Of a DNA stretch of 64,000 nt, positions 45,560 through 57,900 are shown piece after piece. Within the stretch, counting starts at the first letter, position 1. Every line of letters starts with the position of its first letter. Below the pieces are notes generated by a model. The model did no database searches. It was not told the origin of the DNA and saw only the letters and a program-made list of their open reading frames with translations. The position numbers and the translations under genes are program-made. The stretch is from Pleodorina starrii. Its lineage: Eukaryota > Chlorophyta > Chlorophyceae > Chlamydomonadales > Volvocaceae. The stretch is from the NCBI GenBank assembly GCA_030267565.1, contig BRXU01000021.1, positions 876,001 to 940,000 on the forward strand, read 5' to 3'.

Positions 45560-48500
45560 TGTAAGTGTCTGCAGCGGAGCTGCGATATCGATATCGCCCA
45601 CTCGAGGAGATGTCGCGCATTAGAGGCCTCTCTCTCTCTCTCTTCTCTCTATTCTGTGTGCCGCAACCCTCCGGCACAGCAACCGCATATCAGCCGCAAC
45701 CGCAACCCAGCGGCAGTGCTGCCAGGCACCCGGCATCCCTCTGCTCCACTTGCTCCAACACCGCATCACCGCGTGGCTGGTTGTGTGACCGGATCACCAC
45801 CGACCAACGTAGCACGTACACAACCACGCACACTGCACACTCAACACGTACGCATGCATGCATGGTATTTACACATATCGTTGACGACTGCTGACTGCTG
45901 CCGGTGTGTGTGCCGGGGTGTGTGTCTGTCTGTGTTGTGTGCCGGGGTGTGTCTGTCTGTGTGTGTGTGCCGGTGTGTGTGTGTGTGCCGGGCTGTGTGT
46001 GTGTGTCTCCTCTCTCTCCGCTCCTCTCCTCCTGCCCCCCCCTCCTCAGGAGCTGTACCTGCTTGGCAACCCCTGCAGCGACTGGCCCGGCTACAGGCAG
46101 TACGTGGTGGCTAAGCTGCCTCAACTGAAGAAGCTGGTGGGGACTGGTGGGGAGCCTGGTGGGGGGGGGGACTGGTGGGGAGCCTGGTGGGGGGGGGGAC
46201 TGGTGGGGAGCCTGGTGGGGGGGGGGACTGGTGGGGAGCCTGGTGGGGGGGGGGACTGGTGGGGAGCCTGGTGGGGGGGGGGGAGTAAAAAATGATACCG
46301 CAGCGGTGGGGACTGGGGAGGGAGCCGCCCGAGAGGGGGTGGTGGTGGGGTGTGTATAGGGGGGTGGCGGGGGGGAGGGGCCGGGGGGAAGGCAGGAACG
46401 GGGGTGGTGTGTTGCTTTATGGGAGAGGGAGGTCGGGGAAACGGGCGGGAAGATGGGGGCAGTCGTGTGTGTGTGTGTATAGGGGGGTGGGGTGGGGGAA
46501 CGGAGGCTTGATTTAGGACCCCCGCTGGAGGACTGGGCTTGTTGAGTGGAGGCTGGCGCGATGGAGAACGGACGTTATGTGCGCTTGGTCCGGGGGTGGG
46601 GAAGGGGAGATACATCAGCGGCCAGGCCTTCAACACCGGTTGTTGCGCGTCCCCGGGGTGCCTTCGTTCTGCCCCCACCTCCACACGCACACACAAACAC
46701 ATACACACACACGCTTGCACCGGCAAAGGCAACGCGGTGTAACGACACGGGCCGTACCCCCCGTCCCGTGCTTGTACGCTTTTCATAAGGCCCTGTTCCT
46801 CGCGGCGGGCCCGTGGGCTCAACCCCCCCCCCGGGGCTGGGTTCCACCCCGCCCCCTCAGGGCCCGAAACCCTCCTCAGCCCTGGCAGCCGCCAGCCAGC
46901 GCCACCCCATCATCTGTGACATTCCGTCCCTCACCTGCCCTACCTTTCCCTCTCTTCCCTCTTCCCCCTCCGTTCCGCTCCCTCCCTCTTCCCTCTCCCC
47001 CCCTCCGTTGCTCTCCCTCCTCTCTCCCCCATCCCCCCTCCGTTCCGCTTTCTCCCCCCCCACACCTCTTTCCCGGCCTATACGTGGATAACCCCCTCTC
47101 CCTCCCCCCCCTCTCCCCCCCCTCTCCCCCCTCCCCCCCAGGACGGTCAGGCCATCAAGCCCTCGGAGCGCATCGCCGCCGCCCAGGCCCTCCCCGACCT
47201 TGAGGCCGCCCTGCTAGGGGAGCTGCGGGCGGAGGGAGTGGACGTGCAGGCGGCGGGCGCGGTGGAGGACGACAGCCTGTACGACGAGACGGGGGCTGCC
47301 GTACAGGACGTCCCTGAGACGGGCTACCTGGACGACAAGGGCGAGTTGGTGCGGCCCTGGTGCCCCGCCACACGACTGCTGGAACACCGGGAGCTGGTGG
47401 GTGGGGTGGGGGTGGGGGGGTGGGTTGGGTTGGTTGGTGGGTTGGGTAGGCGGGTGTTTTGGGTGGGTGGGTGGTACCCGGTACAGAGGTGATACCGCAG
47501 TGGTGGGACGGAGGCGACGTCCAGCGAACCATTGGTGGGACGGAGGCGGCTCTGCAGTGCGCACCGACGTACCTGCTCCCGTGCTGATGCTGTCCCAGGC
47601 CCCTGACCCAGCAACGTGCCAGCTGCCGTCCCCCCACTCGCCGCGGCGACCATCCTTGCACACGGCCTGGCGTCCGCAGACCGGGTCCTGTCCCCTTCGT
47701 GCACGACACGAATCCTGCGCGCCCTCCCGTCCCTTCCCGTCCCGCCGCGCCGGCCCCTCCTTTTTCCCTTCTCTTTCGTCCCCCCTCCCTTGGCTCATCT
47801 GCTCCCTCCCCTCCGTTACTCGGGCCACTCGGTTGCGGGCGGCTGTTCATCGCTACGCTACCCTTCGCTACCCTTCGCTACCCTTCGCTACGCTTCGCTA
47901 CCCTTCGCTACCCTTCGCTACGCTTCGTTCGCTCATCCTACATTAAGATGATTGAACTCCCCTTCCCCTTCCCCCTCGTTGCCCCCTCCCTCCGCAGTGA
48001 CTCAATTGTTACACCGGTATAATGGAGCATATCACTCCCTGACCCCCTCCCCCTCCTGTCCCTCGTGACCCCTCCCCCCTTTCTCTCCGCAGGAAGCCGC
48101 CAATCGGGAGGCGGAGGACAAGAAGCGCGCGGCGGCCGCCCAGCCCTCCCCCCTGGACTCGGGGCCGCAGAAGCCGCCCCGTCACGAGGCCTTCCCCGAC
48201 ATCTCCGACACCGACCGAATCTACCAGAAGAATGAGGGCAGGTGCGCACTGCGCAGCCCGCCACGCACACACACGCACCCTCCAGGTTCCTCCCCTCTCC
48301 TTCCCTCCCTCCCGCCCCCTACGATCCCAACTCGAACCCGCACCCAAACCCCAACCCACCGCGGGCGGAGTTCCCTTCCCCTGATCCCCTATCCCGCGAG
48401 GCGTTATCACCCGCCTGAATGCATACATGCATGTATGTCCGCCGGTTACAGCCGCCTGGCGATACGCCACCCGCGTTGCCGCAGCCACCGGCGCCCACCA

Positions 48501-48973
48501 CCACCACCGCCGCCGCTGCTCAGAGCCGCCGGCGCCGCCGCTGTCTGTCCTCTGCCTGCCGATACCGCACCCCCCGATACAATCGCCCTCCCCCTCCCCC
48601 TCCGCCCCTTCTTCCGCCCCAGGTGGGATTTCTCTCTTGAGGAGTCCCCCGACGGCAACAGCCTGGTCCTTGAGGTGGGTGTGGGTCGCTTCCTGGACAC
48701 CTCCCTCATACAGACCGACCTGCAGCCCACCTACGTACGGATGCTGGTCAAGGGAAAGCTGCTGCAGCTGCTGCTGCCCTGCGAGGTGCGGCCCGACGCG
48801 GCCAGGGCGCAGCGCGACATGACCACAGGTGCGTGTGTGTGTATCTGTGTGTGTGGTGGGGGGGGGGGGCGGGTGCGCGCGCGTGTGTGGGGGTCAGGGA
48901 GTGATAAGCTCTTTTATATTAAAATGAGTCATTGCGGGCGCGGTTGATCATGCTGCAAGGGCGGTTGCGCGCG

Positions 48974-49009
<36 letters not shown>

Positions 49010-50040
49010 AGGGGGGTGCCGGGGGGGGGAGAGGGCACGGGGGGAGAGGCGACGGGTGAAGGGGTAAGGAGGAAGGACCGCAGCGCAACATGACCACAGG
49101 TGGGGGTGCTGCGGGGTTGGGGCTGAAGGGGAAATAAGGACGGACCGCAACGAAGTCAACCTACAGGGGATAAAGGACCCGGCGATAGGGGCTGGGAGGC
49201 AGGGGGTGGGGTGGGGTCGGGGAAACCCCCCTCCACCACTGCTTTCCGGTTGGTCATCGCTTCACGGCTTCACTTCCCTTTTCTTTCTTCATTTCGGTCC
49301 ACTCCACTAAGCTCCGCTTGGCTTCGTTTCATTTCTTTTGACCCCTCCGCGACCCATCAGCCTCTTGCCTCTTGTGGGCTGCCATAGCTCACCCCTCCAC
49401 CGCCCTCCCCATCACGGGGGGTTTCTCCGTATGAAACGGAAACCAACAAACCACAAAGGAGCGACCCGAGATGTCCAGTCTAGCGAATGTTGGCCCCCAT
49501 CCCTCCACCAACCAGTAACAGCAGCACTTTCTGTCACCTCCCCATCCCTCCCCCCCAACACCCACACCCACCCACCCACCCACATCCACAACCAGTAACA
49601 GCAGCACTTTCTACACCTCCCCCAAACACAGGTAACTGCGTTGCGTTCCCTCGCCCCGGGCCGTTCTTATTACCCCCCAACACGCACACGCACACGCACC
49701 CACCCACCCAGGCCAGCTGGTCATCACAATGCCAAAGGAGGACCCCTCCAAACCCGTGGTGGACGTCTCAAAGCTCCGACCCAGGGTGCCAGGGACCAGC
49801 GGCATCGCCACCGCCACTGCAACCACCTCCGCCCCCACGCTCGCGTCGCCCGCGGCGGGGGGCGGGCAACCCACGGGCGGCGGCGGCGGCGGCGTAGGGG
49901 CCGTCCGGGTGCCGGGGATTTCGGCGGGGAGAGGAGGCGGGGGCGGGGCGGGGGAGTTCACGCTGAAGGAGGTGCGGCGGGCGGCGGTGACGGCGGTGGA
50001 GGGCGGCGATGAGGACGGCGACGACCCGCCGGATCTCTAA
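43712..50040 (+). CDS. DNAAF11: DNAAF11 / LRRC6 axonemal dynein assembly factor, 8 exons
   Basis: Exons: 43712-43744, 43814-43978, 44586-44741, 46050-46136, 47142-47396, 48093-48241, 48623-48828, 49712-50040; 459 residues, close to the human protein (466). The start [19 protein letters not shown] matches the family N-terminus, which is what fixes the first exon. Leucine-rich repeats follow ([65 protein letters not shown]), then an LRRcap-like [11 protein letters not shown], a charged linker, and a p23/CS-like domain ([50 protein letters not shown], ~285-360). A Gly-rich tail ends DGDDPPDL. The protein acts in the cytoplasm in pre-assembly of dynein arms, with HSP90/R2TP-type chaperones. Intron 1 uses a GC donor (CAG-GCGAGC). 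Confidence 0.92.
44745..45095. repeat. G-rich polypurine tract in DNAAF11 intron 3
   Basis: Some 300 bases of GGGGGGAGG-type repeats directly after the exon 3 donor, with potential for G-quadruplex or triplex structures. Pro/Ser frames on the other strand are artefacts. Confidence 0.9.
45487..45557. repeat. (GT)n microsatellite in DNAAF11 intron 3
   Basis: About 35 GT units flanked by TGCGTGCG variants. Confidence 0.95.
46137..46283. repeat. ~32-bp minisatellite in DNAAF11 intron 4
   Basis: Repeats of GGTGGGGAGCCTGGTGGGGG begin at the splice donor of exon 4. Confidence 0.9.
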
Positions 50041-52312
50041 GCCAGGCGGGCAGGCAGCCTTTGCGGGGCAGCGCGCGCGGTGCGCAGTGCAGCGCACTAC
50101 GTGGGTAAGCTAGTTAGCTAACTAGCTAGGAGCTAGCCACCTGCTAGCTGGCTAGCTAGCTGCGTAGCTAGCTGCGGTGTTTCTGCTGGGCTGCGGTGTG
50201 TCCGGTGGTGGTGTTGTGGGGGGTGCCGTACACGGGCCGCCAGCTCAAGCCTTGCCGCCAGCACACCCACGTCCAGTCCGGGGCCGATGTTGTTGTGATT
50301 CACTTTTACACAGAGGGCATGAGACGCTCGGGGGGAGGGTAGAGCCCCAGCCAGCGGGGCATTGGAGTGATCGATGTACCGCTTGTACCGCATATGAACC
50401 CGTACGCACGCAAGGCATATCGGATATGCCCACATAACCTGACCCAACCTGGCGCGAGCGCACGACCCGCCCGGCCGGCGGGTCGTGAGCTCGCCAGTAG
50501 CCCCACCTCGCCTCGCTCGAGGCGAGGCAAGGCGAGGCGGGATTTCTGGGCCAGGTAAGACGAGGCGAGACAAGGCGAGGCGAGGCGGGGCGGGGCAACG
50601 GCGGTCCTGGTGGCTGGTGGCTGGCGAGGCCTCAGCTACGTGCGAGGTGCGACGCGCCCACTGCGCTTAGGCCTTCGCGTGCCTTTGTACCGGTATTTCC
50701 TTGCAGCGCATAAATGTCGGCGGGCTTGACGCCGGCAAGCAGCGCGGGCATGGAGCCCTGGAGCCCTGGCAAAGAGCATGCACGCGTGCGCGCCATGCGG
50801 GCGGTGTTGCGACGGGTGGGAACTGCTGGACGCGTGGAGAGGGGCGGGGTTGCTGCTGCTGCTGCGAGCGCTTGGTTGCACTGAATGGACAGCGGGAAGA
50901 GCCCGAGCCGGCTGACGGCTGCCGTATGTGTCGTCGGTTGGCCCGGGGGCCGTGGTACGCAAGGTACTTGAATAGGCAACACCTGCGGCCCGTCGCCATC
51001 CTGCTGACCCGTCCCGCGGCCGCCCAGCTCGAGGGGGGACATATCCCATATGCTCCAGGTAGGGATGGAAGGCGGGTCAAGCTACAGCTTGGGTGCCCGC
51101 GGTGTCCGGTGTGGGAGAGCTGTGAGAGCCGAGCGAGGGAAGCTCCTGCTTTTTCGATTCGGATCTGGTGGGTTAAGAGTGCTTCGTAGTGCGTAATGCG
51201 TCGTAGGCCAAAGAACAGAGGCCGCCAGAAACGAAACGAATGAGCCGTTTCATAGGAATGTGTTTATGGGGTATTGGGGGCGGTAGTTACCGTGTGCTGT
51301 TGAACTGCGGCAACCCGGCGGAGCGCCTCTACCCCCCTTTGCCGAACGACTCCAGCGAATGCAACGGAATGGAATCTAATGGAATGGAATGGGAGATGCG
51401 CGGCTGCGTTGCGCTCCCATGCGGCGGGGGCCATGAACTGCAAGTCGTTCCAGTGGCGGGGGTCGGAGCCGAGGAAAACCGTGGAAGGGAAAAGGGACCG
51501 TGCCTTGCCTCTTTGCCTTGACTGTGCCCAAGTCGGCTGCCCGGGCTGCCCCGCGCACTGCTGGTCCATGGGTCCAGTTTTCAGGTACGGGGGCAGGGGG
51601 CAGGGGGCAGGGAGTCCTGTTCAGGTCTCTAGGACTCCAGGGTGTTCAGTTTCCAATACAATACGATCGTTGGGTGATGGGGGCGGACTTTGGCTTATCA
51701 CATATCAGCCACATGGGACATGGGCGCAGCCCCGGAGAGGCAGGAAGGCACCAACCCTAGTAGGACGACACGGGCAGGCAAAGGGGGCGACATGGTAACC
51801 CCTGGATCCCAGCTTCCCAGGACTCTCGACTGCTCTGTTGCTGGGAGTCGGGAACCGCGACCCGCAAGTGAATAGGGTGGTGCGCCCCCTGGCCGATGGA
51901 TGGTGGAGGACAATTAGTCGGGTGCACTGCGCTGCGAGGCGAGCCAAGCAGCGGACGAATGGACGCCATCGGTTGATCCGGCAGACGCTACTGGAAACTG
52001 GGTGCTGGAGGTGGGTGGCGCCCATTGAACGGAGAAGAGCCCTGGTTTGGGGGGAAGCCGAGTAGGGTGGAAAAGATATAGGATTACTAGTAAGGTGCGG
52101 GCCCCGCTGCGGCATCGTTTTTAATACCCCCTCTTCCCCTCCCCCCAAGAACGGGGCAGGCAGCGTATCGCCACTTCAGGGGTTACGGGTGGAGATATAA
52201 CCCTCCAGTTACCTCACGCATGTACTTGCCCGCCTTCTGTCCAGAGGTTCGAAGTGGTTTAAGGATGAAGGTTGCGCAGTTAAGCGAAGATGCGCAGTAA
52301 AGCGAAGGCGTT
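50041..52312. other. Gene-free region
   Basis: Opens with GCTA-rich palindromic DNA (50101-50175) downstream of DNAAF11. A GAGGCGAGGCAAGG-type repeat lies at 50505-50600 and GGAATGGAAT at 51366-51392. Frames on both strands are short and low-complexity. No gene supported. Confidence 0.45.
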
Positions 52313-52587
52313 TCAGCCACCGGAGCCGTACAGCGTAGACAACGTCCATCGCCGTCACCGTCTTGCGGCGAGCGTGCTCGGTGCTAGGTGACAGAGTCAG
52401 GGATGACGTTCTCCAGGAAGGTCTTGAGCACGGTGCGAATCTCCTGATGTGCTTCACACCGCCACGTCGAGCCAAACGACGAGTGGCGGGCTTCGTTATG
52501 CCATCGCGAAAGGCCCAGAAGGGTCTTGCGGTGGCGCTTTGCGCGACCCTTGCCCAGGCCCTTGCCACCCTTGCCGCGACCAGATGT
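52313..52587 (-). pseudogene. Histone H4 pseudogene
   Basis: On the minus strand, after ACA in place of the start ATG, the frame reads [20 protein letters not shown], then shifts to [20 protein letters not shown], then to [10 protein letters not shown], a stop, [18 protein letters not shown], and ends LYGSGG* after deletion of about seven codons. These are the successive segments of histone H4. Lost start, at least three frameshifts, an internal stop and the C-terminal deletion make it non-functional. No other histone gene is visible nearby. Confidence 0.85.
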
Positions 52588-53340
52588 TTGATTTCGAGTG
52601 CCGTAGATATATACGGAAGTGCAAGATGTTCATCATAACACAGATCAGCATTGCTAGAGCTACCTAGCCCCCATGTATGACGGTTGATTGTCGGCAAGAT
52701 TTCACCTTTTCTTGGCGCAACATGCTTTCTCCCAGAGCAGAGACCTGCGCCAATTGGGCCTCCCCGGACAGTTGTGGATTTCGCCGTCTTCGACCAGCGA
52801 TTCTGCTCTGCTATTGAGGTGTCGACAGCTATATGTTTCGCCTCGTCAGGCGCAAGGATCTAAGTCTAAAAGCATATCTTTTGTATGTTGCAATTGAATT
52901 TATGTGTGTTTTGGGGCCCTTGCGAGAGATACGCAGGAGTATCGCAGGCGTTTCTGTGATTCCGTCGAGTCGCGTTCCTCCGCTTACGTGCGGACCATCC
53001 TTTGACCGACAGGATCCTCCCTTGACATTTTTGATTGAAATATTTTATTTATGGGTCTCCCTTCACGACCTGCACGCACTGGCTCGATGCTTAGTCGGCT
53101 TGTCCGGTGCGTACCTTGTAACTCGTACCTTTTCGACCTGGCTGTCCTAACGGACTCGACGATCGTATATACGAATACACAACTTACGGTGCATTTCTTC
53201 AGGCATTCACTGTCAATTGTCAGGGACATGTACATGGACTGCAACTCTAATCGCACGCTTGTCGTGTAACTCTATCCAAAGAAACGCATCAAGATAGTCG
53301 ATTCTGCTTCTTATTCGCGACGTTTTTTCCACTGCTAAAA
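52588..53340. promoter_or_regulatory. Upstream region of the VIT gene
   Basis: No coding sequence seen. It should hold the promoter and 5' UTR of the transporter that starts at 53341. The stretch 53040-53240 is AT-richer than its surroundings. No specific iron-responsive element is recognised. Confidence 0.4.
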
Positions 53341-54915
53341 ATGTCAATTCTGTCAGTCGCGTCTTCAGTGGCACCCGGCGTCAATCTGGAGCCAGAAGCG
53401 CCACCTGTTACCGTTGCCCACGAAGCCGAGGATGACAACAGCAGCGTCGATGAGCACGTCCATTACTCCCATCGGTCTCCGTGGCTCAGGGCATTCGTTC
53501 TGGGTGCTAATGATGGCTTGGTAAGTTTCTCAGTGGTCAGCGTCGCCTGGGTTGGTCACGTTGGACACTGGGGCGGGACATCGTCAGGGCCAGCGTAGGG
53601 GCCTGAAGCACCTTTCTTAAAAAAGCTTGCTACACGGGGTCATGGCGAGCTTTGCAGAAAGCAGTTCTCTTCAGACAATCTCGATCGGCGCGCTTTGCGC
53701 ACCTGGGGCGCGCCCCGTCTCGCGCACTGGACTCTTAACGGGGCGCCCAACACAAGGTTACAACCTCCGCAAACTTCATTCTACTGGACCTCCTTCCGTC
53801 TTCCTCTTTGCAATCCATTTGCGGATGGGTGCAGGATGTCGATCCTAGGACTAGTGCCAACTTGCTAACCAGCCTGCTGCGTTTCGTTAGCGCAACTCCG
53901 GTCCCTTGGCCCCTTCAATGCGCTGGAAGCTGAGCGACTATTCCATGAGCTGCATAAACACCATTTGCTTGTCGTTGGACAGTATGAATGGAATTTGGCG
54001 GGTTCCGAATGCGAAACCATCTCCAGGAGATAGCTCGCTCCCTCGCGCTCTCGACGATCCTCCCTTGGCCATCGGGACCGTTTCCATGTGTGCTCCGCCC
54101 TCTTAACAGCGCACGCCTGCCATCATCGCTTCCCCTCCCTTCACCTCCCCTGCGGTATCTTCGCAGTCTTACCCTCCTCCCCCCTCCCCTCGCCTCCCCT
54201 CCCCTCGCCTCCCCTCCGCTCCCCGCCCTGTACATACCCTACACACACGCATGGCCCCGCCCTCAGGTGAGTACGGCCGCACTCATGCTGGGCGTGGGCG
54301 GCGGTAGCGACGATCTGGCCACCATGCGGCTGGCAGGTGCGTTGGGTGGGGAGGGGAGGGAAGGGGCGGAGAGGGCGGCGGGCCTACCCTGTAAGGAGGA
54401 TGCGTTTTCAAGATACCGTAAGAGACTTGACGCAATCGCCCCTGCAAGGCTGCAGCTGCTCCGACCGAAAGAGGTCTCCACGCACCAAATAAGCAAACAA
54501 TGTGGTGTTGGGAGGAAGGCCACTCGGACTGCTGACTGGCTGGCTTGGGATGGGGTTGCTTGTGAGTTGGTGTGCGACGTGCGAGTAGGCCGGCCCACCG
54601 TGCACCGCCGTACTGTTTCCCCCTGCCGCATGGCGCATCGACTGACCGGCCGGCGCGTCGTCTGATCGATCGTGGATGGAGCCCCCGGATGGATGGAGCG
54701 AGTCGGATAGATGTACGGCAGTGCCGTGTGTTTGCCGCCACGTGCCGTCACATTGGCGACCCGCCGGCTACAGCGCCGCCACGCACGGGAGCAATCAACT
54801 CACCAACACGCACTGCACAACTCCACCTACCATTTCCGACCCGCGGGTCTATATTTGTATCAATGTGCTGATGACCCGTGGGTCCGTCATTAATCGGTGC
54901 ATGCCGTGATCAGAT

Positions 54916-54955
<40 letters not shown>

Positions 54956-57900
54956 TGTCGCCCCACTGATCACTGAGCCAATGCGGTACAGGTGTGGCTG
55001 CGTGGATCGCCGGCGCCCTCAGCATGGCGGCCGGCGAGTACATCTCCGTAGCTTCGCAGGTACGACACGCTCGTACTCGCTTAGCGATCGAGCGGAAGGG
55101 ACCTAGCGGTTGCGGCGTGCCGACGAGCCAGCTTATATTCATTAATGTCATCGTCGTCTCTACGACAGCCGCCTCTCCGTCCCCAGTCTCTGCTTTGCCG
55201 CCCCCCGGACACCAACCCTCCGGGCCCTACATATCACCAACCCCTAAAACCCTAAAAACCCTAAACCCTAAACCCCCGGACACCAACCCGGGCCCTACAT
55301 ATCCCAAACCCTGTAGCCACCCCTCGCGCATTTCAATGCGACGAAAAGGAACCACGGGACGGCGCAAGCGCTTCTTATCTAGTACTCCTGGCAGCGACTC
55401 CTCCCTCCCTTCTGTTCGCTCGCTCAATCCCGCGTCTCTCTATCCCGCGTCTCTCTATCCCGCGTCTCTCTATCCCGCGTCTCTCTATCCCGCGTCTCAC
55501 TATCCCGCGTCTCTCTATCCCGCGTCTCTCTATCCCGCGTCTCTCAATCCCGCGTCTCTCTATCCCGCGTCTCTCAATCCCGCGTCTCTCTATCCCGCGT
55601 CTCTCTATCCCGCGTCTCTCAATCCCGCGTCTCTCTATCCCGCGTCTCTCAATCCCGCGTCTGTCTATCCCGCGTCTCTCAATCCCGCGTCTCTCTATCC
55701 CGCGTCTCTCAATCCCGCGTCTCTCTATCCCGCGTCTCTCTATCCCGCGTCTCTCTATCCCGCGTCTCTCTATCCCGCGTCTCTCTATCCCGCGTCTCTC
55801 TATCCCGCGTCTCTCTATCCCGCGTCTCTCTATCCCGCGTCTCTCTATCCCGCGTCTCTCTATCCCGCGTCTCTCTATCCCGCGTCTCTCTATCCCGCGT
55901 CTCTCTATCCCGCGTCTCTCTATCCCGCGTCTCTCTATCCCGCGTCTCTCTATCCCGCGTCTCTCTATCCCGCGTCTCTCTATCCCGCGTCTCTCTATCC
56001 CGCGTCTCTCTATCCCGCGTCTCTCTATCCCGCGTCTCTCTATCCCGCGTCTCTCTATCCCGCGTCTCTCTATCCCGCGTCTCTCTATCCCGCGTCTCTC
56101 TATCCCGCGTCTCTCTATCCCGCGTCTCTCTATCCCGCGTCTCTCAATCCCGCGTCTCTCTATCCCGCGTCTCTCTATCCCGCGTCTCTCTATCCCGCGT
56201 CTCTCTATCCCGCGTCTCTCTATCCCGCGTCTCTCTATCCCGCGTCTCTCAATCCCGCGTCTCTCTATCCCGCGTCTCTCTATCCCGCGTCTCTCTATCC
56301 CGCGTCTCTCTATCCCGCGTCTCTCTATCCCGCGTCTCTCTATCCCGCGTCTCTCTATCCCGCGTCTCTCTATCCCGCGTCTCTCTATCCCGCGTCTCTC
56401 TATCCCGCGTCTCTCTATCCCGCGTCTCTCTATCCCGCGTCTCTCTATCCCGCGTCTCTCTATCCCGCGTCTCTCTATCCCGCGTCTCTCTATCCCGCGT
56501 CTCTCTATCCCGCGTCTCTCTATCCCGCGTCTCTCTATCCCGCGTCTCTCTATCCCGCGTCTCTCTATCCCGCGTCTCTCTATCCCGCGTCTCTCTATCC
56601 CGCGTCTCTCTATCCCGCGTCTCTCTATCCCGCGTCTCTCTATCCCGCGTCTCTCTATCCCGCGTCTCTCTATCCCGCGTCTCTCTATCCCGCGTCTCTC
56701 TATCCCGCGTCTCTCTATCCCGCGTCTCTCTATCCCGCGTCTCTCTATCCCGCGTCTCTCGCTCTGCTCGAAATCAATTGTACAATTACTCCACTCCACT
56801 CCACTCCACTCCACTCCACTCCACTCCACTCCACTCCACTCCACTCCACTCCACTCCACTCCACTCCACTCCACTCCACTCCACTCGGCTCCACTCTTCG
56901 ATCTTCGCGGCCTCCGCTGTGCTGCTGTGTTGGTCAATGATAGACCACGCACAGCATCTATCGTCAGCCAGCCCCACAAGTCACCACGCACCCGAACTAA
57001 CACAATACGTATGCGCTGTGTGCGCCATCGCCCGCCCGTCTTCGGCCCCGCCATTCTCCATTCGCCGCCATGGGCGGCCTTCACACCCCACCCGCCCGCA
57101 GCGTGACACGGAGGAGGCGGATGTGGAGAAGGAGCGGCAGCAGCAGCTCAAGGGGCCGGCAGCCAGGGCGAGGGAGCTCGAGGTACGGGGGGTCGTGGGC
57201 ACGAAGCAAGCGGCTATGTGTGTGTATGTGCGTGTGTGAAATAATGTGCGTGTGAGCGTGTTTCTGCTGTTTTCCCCCCCGAAGTCTACCCCCCCCCCCC
57301 CCGCACCCGTGTTTCATTCTTGCAAATCCACTCTTCAAACCCATCTACGCTTCCGCACAACGCATGTATGTATGTATGCAGGAGCTTATTGGGATCTACG
57401 TGAAGCGAGGTTTGAACCGCGACCTGGCTCGCATGGTGGCTGTCGAGCTGACTGAGAAGGTACGGAAGATACGGCACGCCGTACTATTGCCGTGCGCGCT
57501 GCCGGACTGCAGTACCACCAGCTCATCACGTTGCCGTCGATGCTGCTGCGCGCGGCCGACAGCATTCATCCATCCGCCCCAATCCGCCCCAATCCGCCCC
57601 CGCCCTCGCCCTCGCCTGCTACGGTAATATATGAAGGTGCGGTGTTCGACGGAACCGTTCGGCCAAAAATGGTTTTTCTCCCGCCAAACAACATTTCAAT
57701 GCACTGCACTTCATTTCATATCGATCGCACCACACACGAGGAAGGGTCGAATGTCAAACTGTGTGGTGCGGAAAAATGCGAAAAATGCGGAAATCCATCG
57801 CCGCCCGCTCCTGCCGGTCTTCTCATGCCGAACGGGGTGCGTGGTGCCTTCTGGCGCGGCGTGTGGCAGGATGTGTGCGACGTCGCGCGCGAATGAATAA

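Noticed and set aside
44529..45677. Long Pro/Ser-rich minus-strand frames resembling an HRGP
   Set aside because: They are complements of the G-rich intron 3 tract of DNAAF11 and overlap its exon 3.
55426..57084. Long minus-strand GIERR-repeat protein frame
   Set aside because: It is the complement of the intronic 15-bp satellite; the unit lacks stops in several frames, and the array sits inside a spliced VIT intron.
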